Source of the DNA: Roseateles puraquae
GTDB taxonomy: Bacteria; Pseudomonadota; Gammaproteobacteria; Burkholderiales; Burkholderiaceae_C
Length of the DNA stretch: 64,000 bases
Assembly: GCF_002205845.1 (NCBI RefSeq)
Contig: NZ_NISI01000002.1
Location: 186,001-250,000, forward strand
Direction: 5' to 3'
Shown: one piece after another, positions 8,205 to 15,323 of the stretch
How the letters are laid out: each line of letters opens with the position of its first letter
How positions within the stretch are numbered: the stretch's first letter is position 1
Made by a program: the position numbers and the translations under genes
Notes under the pieces: generated by a model
The model's database searches: none
Seen by the model: only the letters and a program-made list of their open reading frames with translations
What the model was told of the DNA's origin: nothing

Positions 8205-9233
8205 ATGAAAAGACTCCTCCCCACCGCAACGGCAGGCAGCCTGCCCAAGCCCGCCTGGCTCGCTGAACCCGAGAAGCTCTGGTCGCCCTGGAAGCTGCAT
8301 GGCGCTGAACTGGCCGAGGGCAAGCGCGATGCGCTGCGGCTGTCGGTGCAAGAGCAGCAGGTGGCGGGCATCGACATCGTCAGCGACGGCGAACAGTCGC
8401 GCCAGCATTTCGTCACGACCTTCATCGAGCACCTCGATGGCGTCGACTTCGAGAAGCGCCAGACCGTCAGGATCCGCGACCGCTACGACGCGAGCGTGCC
8501 GACGGTGGTGGGCCCGGTGTCACGGTCAAGGCCGGTCTTTGTCGAAGACGCCCGATTCCTGCGCCGCCAGACCCAGCAGCCCATCAAATGGGCGCTGCCC
8601 GGCCCCATGACGATGATCGATACGCTCTACGACGCGCACTACAAGAGCCGCGAGAAGTTGGCGTGGGAGTTCGCCAAGATCCTCAACCAGGAAGCCCGGG
8701 AGCTGGAGGCTGCCGGTGTCGACATCATCCAGTTCGACGAACCGGCCTTCAACGTGTTCTTCGACGAGGTCAATGACTGGGGCATTGCCGCGCTGGAGCG
8801 GGCCATTGAAGGGCTGCGGTGCGAGACCGCCGTGCACATCTGTTACGGCTACGGCATCAAGGCCAACACGGACTGGAAGAAGACGCTGGGGGCGGAGTGG
8901 CGGCAGTACGAGCGCACCTTCCCGAAGCTGCAGGCCTCCGGCATCGGCATGGTGTCGCTGGAATGCCAGAACTCGCGCGTACCCATGGATCTGATCGAAC
9001 TGCTCCGCGGCAAGCAGGTCATGGTCGGCGCCATCGACGTGGCCAGCGAGACCGTGGAGACGCCGGAGGAAGTGGCCGCCACGCTGCGCAAGGCGCTCCA
9101 GTTCGTCGATGCCGACAAGCTCTTCCCGTGCACGAACTGCGGCATGGCGCCGCTGTCGCGCACGCTCGCCCGGGCCAAGCTCGAAGCCTTGAGCGCCGGT
9201 GCCGCCATCGTCCGCAACGAACTCGCTCACTGA
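8205..9233 (+). CDS. mesD: MesD, folate-independent core methionine synthase
   Basis: 342 residues, about half the length of MetE, matching only its C-terminal catalytic barrel. The likely zinc ligands are conserved: His211 and Cys213 in HICYGYG, Glu253 in SLECQNS, and Cys312 in CTNCGM. Residues around QFDEP (177-181) probably contact homocysteine. Without the MetE folate-binding half it cannot take a methyl group from polyglutamyl methyltetrahydrofolate; the MesD family works with MesX and O2. The gene follows mesX and lies opposite metR. A cobalamin riboswitch begins about 60 bases downstream, but it points to the next gene. Confidence 0.92.
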   Translation: MKRLLPTATAGSLPKPAWLAEPEKLWSPWKLHGAELAEGKRDALRLSVQEQQVAGIDIVSDGEQSRQHFVTTFIEHLDGVDFEKRQTVRIRDRYDASVPTVVGPVSRSRPVFVEDARFLRRQTQQPIKWALPGPMTMIDTLYDAHYKSREKLAWEFAKILNQEARELEAAGVDIIQFDEPAFNVFFDEVNDWGIAALERAIEGLRCETAVHICYGYGIKANTDWKKTLGAEWRQYERTFPKLQASGIGMVSLECQNSRVPMDLIELLRGKQVMVGAIDVASETVETPEEVAATLRKALQFVDADKLFPCTNCGMAPLSRTLARAKLEALSAGAAIVRNELAH

Positions 9234-9289
9234 GTCGCTAACTGACTCGTGAAGCGGCGCGATGGCGTGCCCCGCATAATCCAGATGCC

Positions 9290-9477
9290 CCGCGGTTTTC
9301 CGTCTTCCTCACGGGGAGGCCGGAAATGAAAAGGGAACAACAGAAGGGTCGCTGGCGACCTGCGCTGTGGCTGCCCCCGCAACTGTGATCGGCGAATGTC
9401 GTGCCCCTCAGCCACTGGCTCCGTGCCGGGAAGGCGGGTGCGATGTCACGACCCGAGAGCCAGGAGACCTGCCGCGG
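9290..9477 (+). promoter_or_regulatory. Cobalamin (B12) riboswitch
   Basis: All main parts of an adenosylcobalamin aptamer are present in order: a closing P1 stem of CCGCGG (9290-9295) with CCGCGG (9472-9477), GGCCGGAAATGAAAAGGGAA, GCTGTGGCTGCCCCCGCAAC, GCCACTGG, CCGGGAAGGC and the B12 box GCCAGGAGACCTGCC (9459-9473). Ligand binding normally switches off B12 uptake, synthesis or B12-independent enzyme genes. A CATAAT hexamer at 9275-9280 could be its -10. No U-rich terminator follows; control by hiding the nearby GGAG is possible. The gene now downstream encodes a thioesterase-like protein, an unexpected target. Confidence 0.93.
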
Positions 9478-9488
9478 AGCGATTGTTT

Positions 9489-9572
9489 GTGACTTGGGGC
9501 GGGGTGTCTCCGAGCAAGAAGCGCTGCCGCGTGGCGAGTGCCTGGACGGTCTGCCTGCTCATGGCCAGGCCG
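9489..9572 (+). other. Signal-peptide-like reading frame just after the riboswitch, possible gene relic
   Basis: A GTG at 9489 has GGAG eight bases upstream. The frame from it reads through a basic region KKRCR, then VASAWTVCLLMA and PTALA, resembling a Sec signal peptide with a cleavage site. It stays open into the thioesterase frame. Exported TonB receptors of the BtuB type are the usual riboswitch-controlled genes, so this may be the 5' end of a lost receptor gene. This is inference from hydrophobicity and position alone. Confidence 0.3.
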
Positions 9573-9665
9573 CCTACGGCGCTCGCGCGTCCGCAACTCT
9601 CTTGCCCAAGCCTCGCTCCGCGATGGAGAACGTGCTTGTCCCCCTCTCTCGAATCCACTCCCGCC

Positions 9666-10382
9666 ATGACCGTGGTGGACATGGTCTGGCCGGATCAATC
9701 CAATCACCACGGCACCTTGTTCGGCGGCGCCGCCTTGTCGATGCTGGATCGCATGGCCTTCATCATGGGCAGCAAGGTGCTGCGCGGCTCGGTCGTCACG
9801 GCCGCCGTCGGCCAGTTGAACTTCGCGGCACCCGCGCCGGCCGGGCATTTGGTCGAATGCCAGGCCGTCGTCATCAGGCAGGGCCGCCGTTCGGTGACCG
9901 TCGAGACACGGCTGTTGGCCGAGGACCTGCTCAGCGGGTCGCGCACGCTGTGCCTGAGCGGGGAATTCGTGATGGTCCGTCAGGCCGATGACGGCGCACC
10001 ACCGTCCTTGGCGGTCGATGTCGAAGAGCGACAGGCGGATTCGGGCCACTTCGCGTCAGCCACCGTGGCAGAGATCGTCTTCCCCGGCCACGCCAACCAC
10101 AGAAGCCTCTTGCACGGCGGCCCGGCGATGGCCTGGATGGCCAAGGCCGGGTTCGTCGCTGCTACGCGCCAGGTGCGGCGGACGGTGGTCATGGCCGCCA
10201 GCGAGAAGCTCGATTTCAAGGCGCCAGCGCACGTCGGCGAGGTGGTGGAGGTCCTCGCGCGTGTCACCCGCGTCGGCAACCGCTCCGTGCAGGTGCAGAC
10301 CGAGATGTGGGCAGAGTCGCCAACCACCGGCGCGCGCCGCCAGTGCACGACGAGTCAGCTGGTTTTTGTCGCCATCGATTGA
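9666..10382 (+). CDS. Acyl-CoA thioesterase-like protein with two hotdog domains
   Basis: About 238 residues from the ATG at 9666, forming two tandem hotdog domains of the acyl-CoA thioesterase (YciA/BFIT-like) kind. Each half repeats the motif: WPDQSNHHGTLFGGAAL...LDR in the first and FPGHANHRSLLHGGPAMAWM in the second. In the first half the conserved N-H-GTLFGG-D/M pattern suggests a working active site; the second half is more diverged. The expected product is free acid and CoA from an acyl-CoA. The start is uncertain: no ribosome-binding site precedes 9666, and the frame is open back to a GTG at 9489 with a GGAG, which would add a 59-residue signal-like extension. The gene lies directly behind the B12 riboswitch. 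Confidence 0.8.
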   Translation: MTVVDMVWPDQSNHHGTLFGGAALSMLDRMAFIMGSKVLRGSVVTAAVGQLNFAAPAPAGHLVECQAVVIRQGRRSVTVETRLLAEDLLSGSRTLCLSGEFVMVRQADDGAPPSLAVDVEERQADSGHFASATVAEIVFPGHANHRSLLHGGPAMAWMAKAGFVAATRQVRRTVVMAASEKLDFKAPAHVGEVVEVLARVTRVGNRSVQVQTEMWAESPTTGARRQCTTSQLVFVAID

Positions 10383-10478
10383 AGGCAACCCCGCCAAGCG
10401 ACGGCTTGAGCGTGGCCGGTCGGCGCCAAGGCCTGGCTTCGCCGGCGCGCCCGGGCGACGAGGGCGTGCCGCGGCGGC

Positions 10479-11003
10479 TCAGTCCAGCGGCTGCGTCTGC
10501 GGCGTGCGCTGGAAGGCGGCCTTGTCGAAGCCCAGTTCGGCCGCGCGGTCCAACAGGGTCTGCAGCGTGGCCTCGTCAAGCTGCGGCGTGCGCGACAGCA
10601 CCCAGGCGTACTGGCGGCTGGGCGCGCCCACAAGCACGTGCCGGTAGTCGGCGTCGAGCGCCAGCACCCAGTAGTCGCCGTAGAAGGGCCAGAAGAAGCT
10701 CACCCGCAGCTTGGCATTGCCGCTGCCGTCCACCACCTTGGCGCGGCCCTTGATGTCGTCCACCCGGCCATCGGCCAGGCGGCAGCGGTTGAGCACCGCC
10801 ACGCGGTCGCCGTCCAGCTGGTAGCGCGCCTGCGTGTCGGCCACGCATTGCTTCTGGAAGCGGTTGGGCAGCAGCGCGATTTCATACCAGGCGCCGGCAT
10901 AGCGGGCCAGGTCGACGCTTGGCACGGTGGGCAGCGGCGGCGGGGCAGCCCGCACCGTCAGCGCTGCAAGGGTCAGGGCGAAGGCGGTCAGCAGTGTGCG
11001 CAT
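10479..11003 (-). CDS. blc: Lipocalin, Blc-like, exported
   Basis: 174 residues. Bacterial lipocalins bind fatty acids and lysophospholipids in the periplasm. The GxW signature is in YAGAWYEIALLPNRFQKQC, followed by RYQLDGDRVAVLNRC and FFWPFYGDYWVLALD, typical of the Blc subgroup. Unlike E. coli Blc it lacks a lipobox Cys: the N-terminus ends in LTVRAAPPP, so it should be released by signal peptidase I rather than anchored. The start codon overlaps the stop of the hemolysin-III-like gene by one base (TGATG), so the two are translationally coupled. Confidence 0.92.
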   Translation of the reverse strand: MRTLLTAFALTLAALTVRAAPPPLPTVPSVDLARYAGAWYEIALLPNRFQKQCVADTQARYQLDGDRVAVLNRCRLADGRVDDIKGRAKVVDGSGNAKLRVSFFWPFYGDYWVLALDADYRHVLVGAPSRQYAWVLSRTPQLDEATLQTLLDRAAELGFDKAAFQRTPQTQPLD

Positions 11004-11668
11004 CAGGCGTAGGCGTAGAACAGCGCCGCGAAGAAGTGGCAGACGCTGCCGCCCAGCACGAACAGATGCCACACGAAGTGGGCGTAACGCAGCTTGTTGT
11101 CGAGTAGGAAGACCACGGCGCCGAGCGTATAGCTCAAGCCGCCGGCCACCAGCAAGGCCAGGCCGCCGGCCGGCATGCGCTCCACCAGCGGGCCCATCGC
11201 AAACACCACCACCCAGCCCATGGCCACATAGAGCGCCGTGGACACCAGCGGGTGGCGCAGCCGGTTCAGCAGCTTGATGGTCACGCCGAACGCGGCCGCG
11301 GCCCACACCGCGATCAGCAGCGTCAGGCCCGGCCCGGTATTCAGCACGCCCAGCGTAAAGGGCGTGTAGCTGCCGGCGATGAAGACATAGATGGCGGCAT
11401 GGTCCAGCCGGTTGAGCCAGGCCTTGACCCGGCCGCCAGCCAGGGACGCCGGCAGCGCGTGGTAGGCCGCCGAGATGCCGTACAGCAGGATGGCCGTGGC
11501 CGCGAAGATCGCCGCCGCCACCACATCGGCCACGCCACCGTGGTTCACCGCACGCATGACCAGGATGGGCAGTGCCGCCACCGCCAGCAGGGCACCCAGG
11601 CCGTGGCTGACGGCGTTGGCGATCTCTTCGCCGAGGGTTTGCGGGCGGTCGGGCGTGGCGGTGGACAT
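11003..11668 (-). CDS. Hemolysin III / PAQR-family seven-helix membrane protein
   Basis: 221 residues with seven predicted transmembrane helices. Family motifs are present: ANAVSHGLGALL at the start, YHAL and LDHAAIYVFIAGSYTPF in the middle, and AHFVWHLFVLGG near the end. The conserved Ser/His/His/Asp positions are those that bind zinc in the related adiponectin receptors, so a ceramidase-like or lipid hydrolase role is likelier than true haemolysis. It is cotranscribed with the lipocalin gene, which supports a joint role in membrane lipid turnover. Confidence 0.9.
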   Translation of the reverse strand: MSTATPDRPQTLGEEIANAVSHGLGALLAVAALPILVMRAVNHGGVADVVAAAIFAATAILLYGISAAYHALPASLAGGRVKAWLNRLDHAAIYVFIAGSYTPFTLGVLNTGPGLTLLIAVWAAAAFGVTIKLLNRLRHPLVSTALYVAMGWVVVFAMGPLVERMPAGGLALLVAGGLSYTLGAVVFLLDNKLRYAHFVWHLFVLGGSVCHFFAALFYAYA

Positions 11669-11845
11669 GGCGGGGTACTGCAGGGTTCGAACTACGAGGG
11701 CAAGCATGCCACAGCGCAGCCCGGCGGCGCCTCCACAGCCTTGACACCCTCTTGCCGGCAGCGCCGGGCTTCTTGATGCGTTCTTGACGGCCTGCGGCCT
11801 AGATTGAAGGCCTCGCAACACAGGCCGGTTCAGCCCGGCTGGCTC

Positions 11846-12580
11846 ATGAGATCGATCGCCATCCTTCAGCACGACCCGCTGCAAGGGCCCGGATTCCTGC
11901 AGGACTGCCTGCGCGCCCAGGGCTGGGACACCCACGTGATCCGGCCTGCCTTTGGTGACCCGATGCCCCAGCACAGCCGGGATTTCGCCGGCCTCGTCGT
12001 GCTGGGCAGCGACCATAGCGTGCACGACCGCCTGGGCTGGATCGTCGCGGAACGTGCGCTGCTGCGCGATGCCCTGGCCCACGACGTGCCCGTGCTCGGC
12101 CATTGCTTTGGTGCGCAACAACTCGCGATGGCCGCCGGGGCTCGCGTGCACCGCAACGCCTGGCCCAACGTCGGTTGGTCGCGGGTATGGGTCACGCCGG
12201 ACGGCCGGGCGCTGCTCGGCGGCGCGCAAACGCTGGACGTCTTCAACTGGCACTACGACACCTTCGAGCTCCCGGCCGGCGCACGCCGCACGCTCTATGG
12301 CGCCCATTGCCTGAACAAGGGTTTCCGGCTCGGCCCGCACCTGGGCTTCCAGTGCCACCTGGAGGTGACCGAGGCCGGGGTGCGCCGCTGGTGCGAGGCC
12401 GGCCGCGCCGAAGTGCAGGCCTTGCGCGGCCCCGCGGTACAGACCTGGGCCGACATCCAGCGCGATCTCGGCGCACGGACCGCAGCGCTGCAGGCCGTGG
12501 CCCGCGAGACCTATCGCCAATGGGCGGGCTCGCTGACCCGGCCGCCCTTGCTGCGCGTGGGGGTGGGGCTGGGCGTGTGA
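11846..12580 (+). CDS. Class I glutamine amidotransferase-like protein
   Basis: A 244-residue single-domain protein of the GMP-synthase-like amidotransferase group. The catalytic Cys sits in LGHCFGAQQLA and the His and Glu in FQCHLEVTE, so the triad appears complete. No synthetase partner is adjacent, as is common for this stand-alone group, some of which act on gamma-glutamyl compounds. The start ATG at 11846 gives the conserved N-terminus MRSIAILQHDP. It is divergent from the hemolysin-III-like gene, with about 180 bases of shared upstream DNA. Confidence 0.85.
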   Translation: MRSIAILQHDPLQGPGFLQDCLRAQGWDTHVIRPAFGDPMPQHSRDFAGLVVLGSDHSVHDRLGWIVAERALLRDALAHDVPVLGHCFGAQQLAMAAGARVHRNAWPNVGWSRVWVTPDGRALLGGAQTLDVFNWHYDTFELPAGARRTLYGAHCLNKGFRLGPHLGFQCHLEVTEAGVRRWCEAGRAEVQALRGPAVQTWADIQRDLGARTAALQAVARETYRQWAGSLTRPPLLRVGVGLGV

Positions 12581-12659
12581 CCGGCAGGGCCGCGGGTTGC
12601 CAGCGGCCAGCACCCTTGCGACACTGCGCCCACACTTCGGCCGCGTCCTGCAACGCGCC

Positions 12660-14744
12660 ATGGGCATGCACAAGATGGAGACAGGGGGGCGGCACGCCCG
12701 GCTGTGGCGCGCATGGGTGGGGATGGCCTGGGCCGTGCTCGCGGCTCCCGGGGCGCTCGCCACCGAGCCCCTGAACGTGACCTTGGCCGCCACCGAGCGC
12801 GTGCCTTACCTGGGCGAGGCCTTGCCGGGCGGCGGCTACGTGGCCGAGTTGGTGACCGAGGCGCTGCGCAGCCAGGGCTACACGGTGCGCCTGCAGTTCT
12901 ACCCGGCGGCCCGCGGCCTGGCGCTGCTGCGTCGTGGCGAGGTCGATGGGCTGCTGCCCGCCACCGAGGCCGACGCCGCGCCCGAGCAGGGGCTGGGTGC
13001 TTCCGACGCCTTCCCCGGCGACACCGTCGGCCTGCTCAAGAAGACCAGCACCGCCCTGCCGCCCGGCCTGGCGACGCCAGGCGCCTCCCTCGCAAGCGCC
13101 CTGGCCGCACTGCGCCAGGCCGGTATGCGCGTGGGCGTGGTGCGCGGTGCGGCAGGGGAGGCGGGCGAGGGCCCGGAGCCCGCCGACACCGCGGCCGATG
13201 ACCTGCAGAACCTCGACAAGCTCGAACGCGACCGGGTGTCACTGCTGCTCATCGACAAATACACCGCCGCCGATCTCATCACCGGGCGACGCCCCCACCT
13301 CATCGGCAAGCTCGCCTTCGTGCCCGAGGTGTTTCAGTCACGACCGTTTCGCGTGATCTTCAACACCCGCACGCCGCAGGGGCGTGCCCAGCTCGCCGCC
13401 TTCAATGCCGGGCTCAAGCAACTGCGCCAGGGGCAAGGCCTGGCACGCATCCAGGCGCGCCACGGCCTGCAGCCGGCGCCGGCGGTGGCGCCCGGTGAGC
13501 AGCGGCTGGTGATCGGCACCGTCAACAACAGCGACATGCTGGTCATGCGCCAATTGGCCAGGGAGTTCGAGACCGCGCACCCCCGGGTCAAGCTGCACTG
13601 GCGTGTGATGGACGAGGGCACCTTGCGCACGCGGCTGCTGAGCGACCTGGCGATCGCCGACGGCCAGTTCGACGTCATCACCCTCGGCGCGTACGAGGTG
13701 CCGCTGTGGGCGCAGCGGGGCTGGCTTGAGCCTTTCGGGCCGCTGCCGGCGGCCTATGAGCTGGACGATCTCTTTCCCGGCGTGCGCGCCGGGCTGACGC
13801 ACGCGGGCCAGCTGTTCGCGCTGCCCTTCTACGCCGAGAGTTCGCTCACCTACTACCGCACCGACCTCTTTCGCGCCGCCGGGCTCACCCTGCCCGCGCA
13901 GCCCACCTGGGATGACATCGCCACCGCCGCGGCCCGGCTGCACCGGCCCGAGGCCGGCGTGTACGGCATCTGCCTGCGCGGCCGCCCCGGCTGGGGCGAG
14001 AACCTGGCCCTGATCACCACCATGGCCAATGCCTACGGGGGCCGCTGGTTTGACGAACGCTGGCGCGCCGAGCTGACTTCCCCACCTTGGCACAACGCCG
14101 TCACGATGTATGCGCAGCTGCTGGGCCGCTACGGGCCGCCCGCGCCCACGCAGAACGGCTTCAACGAGAACCTGCGCCTGTTCGCGCTGGGGCGCTGCGC
14201 GATGTGGGTGGATGCGAGCGTGGCCGCCGGCACGCTGTACGACCCCAAGCGCTCGCAGGTCGCCCAACAGGTGGCCGTGACCGCGGCACCGCGGGCCGTG
14301 ACGGACCGGGGCGCGGCCTGGCTGTGGAGCTGGTCGCTGGCGGTGCCGCAGTCGTCCAGCCAGCGAAGCGTGGCCCAGGACTTCATCACCTGGGCCACCT
14401 CGCGCGGCTACATCCGCAGCGTGGCACGGCGCTACGGCTGGGTTGCGGTGCCACCCGGCACGCGCAAGTCCACCTACGACAGCGAGGAGTACCGACGCGT
14501 CGCCCCCTTTCATGCCGCGGTGCGGGCAGCCCTGGACGGCGCCTCGGTCCAGGCCCGTGCACCCCAGCATCAATACCCCGGCATCCAGTACGTCGGCATC
14601 CCCGAGTTCCCGGCCATCGGCAGCCAGGTGGCGGTCGAACTGGCCAAGGTCGTCAGCGGCCAGCAGACGGTGCCGCAGGCCCTGCAGCGGTCGCAGTCGC
14701 TGACCACCGCGGCCATGGCGGCGGCAGGCTACGCGCCGCCCTGA
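12660..14744 (+). CDS. Fusion of two periplasmic solute-binding domains
   Basis: 694 residues with a signal peptide (AWAVLAAPGALA). The first part (about 38-290) resembles family 3 binding proteins for polar amino acids (LRSQGYTVRLQFYPAARGLALLRRGEVDGLL). The second (about 300-680) is a family 1 carbohydrate-type binding protein, with LPFYAESSLTYYRTDLFRAAG, PTWDDIATAAARL and RCAMWVDASVAAGTL, most like mannitol/sorbitol-binding proteins. Proteins of this kind normally deliver to an ABC transporter, but no permease or ATPase gene is near. ATGs at 12660, 12666 and 12675 are all possible starts. The 3' end overlaps the convergent DUF1203 gene by 16 bases. Confidence 0.85.
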   Translation: MGMHKMETGGRHARLWRAWVGMAWAVLAAPGALATEPLNVTLAATERVPYLGEALPGGGYVAELVTEALRSQGYTVRLQFYPAARGLALLRRGEVDGLLPATEADAAPEQGLGASDAFPGDTVGLLKKTSTALPPGLATPGASLASALAALRQAGMRVGVVRGAAGEAGEGPEPADTAADDLQNLDKLERDRVSLLLIDKYTAADLITGRRPHLIGKLAFVPEVFQSRPFRVIFNTRTPQGRAQLAAFNAGLKQLRQGQGLARIQARHGLQPAPAVAPGEQRLVIGTVNNSDMLVMRQLAREFETAHPRVKLHWRVMDEGTLRTRLLSDLAIADGQFDVITLGAYEVPLWAQRGWLEPFGPLPAAYELDDLFPGVRAGLTHAGQLFALPFYAESSLTYYRTDLFRAAGLTLPAQPTWDDIATAAARLHRPEAGVYGICLRGRPGWGENLALITTMANAYGGRWFDERWRAELTSPPWHNAVTMYAQLLGRYGPPAPTQNGFNENLRLFALGRCAMWVDASVAAGTLYDPKRSQVAQQVAVTAAPRAVTDRGAAWLWSWSLAVPQSSSQRSVAQDFITWATSRGYIRSVARRYGWVAVPPGTRKSTYDSEEYRRVAPFHAAVRAALDGASVQARAPQHQYPGIQYVGIPEFPAIGSQVAVELAKVVSGQQTVPQALQRSQSLTTAAMAAAGYAPP

Positions 14745-15229
14745 GGGGCGAGGCCCCGCTCCACGCGGGCCTGGAAGCAGTTGAACTTGGAGCGGATGTG
14801 CACATACGCCACATCCTCGCGGGCCAGCAGGGTGCGGCAGGTGGCATCGAGCGCCGGCCCGTCCAGCACCTGGCCGGTTTCGTAGACGATCCAGTCCGCC
14901 GCGTTGTAGCCGCGCACCAGGGCGGGCGACAGATGCGCGAACCAGGCAGGCAGCGCTTCGGCGTCATAACGCGGGCAGTCAGCGGCATGCAGAAAGATCG
15001 GCCCGGTCTCGGCGTAAGGCTGCGCATGGTCGAAGGGCCGGTAGGCCAGCACCAGCTTCTCGTCACCCTCGCGGATGAGCTGCAGGCAGTGGCGGCAGGG
15101 GTTGCCGGGCCCCTGGGCCACGGCGCGCAGCGGCAGCTGGCCGTTGGCGTCGGGGCCGCCTTGGCGCAGGGCCTGGGCGTGGGCGGTCGGGATGCCTCGG
15201 ACGGCGAGGCGAAGCGGCAAGGATTTCAT
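14729..15229 (-). CDS. DUF1203 protein of unknown function
   Basis: 166 residues matching DUF1203 in length and pattern: a CRHCL pair of cysteines in the middle, AYRPFDHAQPYAETGPIFLHA, and VHIRSKFNCFQARVERG at the end. No enzymatic role is established. The ADC/HAADC and CRHC residues suggest metal or thiol chemistry, but that is a guess. The C-terminus overlaps the convergent binding-protein gene. No signal peptide, so cytoplasmic. Confidence 0.85.
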   Translation of the reverse strand: MKSLPLRLAVRGIPTAHAQALRQGGPDANGQLPLRAVAQGPGNPCRHCLQLIREGDEKLVLAYRPFDHAQPYAETGPIFLHAADCPRYDAEALPAWFAHLSPALVRGYNAADWIVYETGQVLDGPALDATCRTLLAREDVAYVHIRSKFNCFQARVERGLAPQGGA

Positions 15230-15323
15230 GGCCGGTGTGCGAGTGAAGATGCCTCATTGCACTCGCCCTTGGCCCAGCCGGCTCGCCGGGACCGGACATG
15301 CAGTTCCTGCCCGTCGCGGTCGT

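Noticed and set aside
9396-9665. N-terminal extension of the thioesterase starting inside the riboswitch
   Set aside because: An ATG at 9396 lies within the aptamer and has no ribosome-binding site; only the GTG at 9489 is worth considering as an upstream start.
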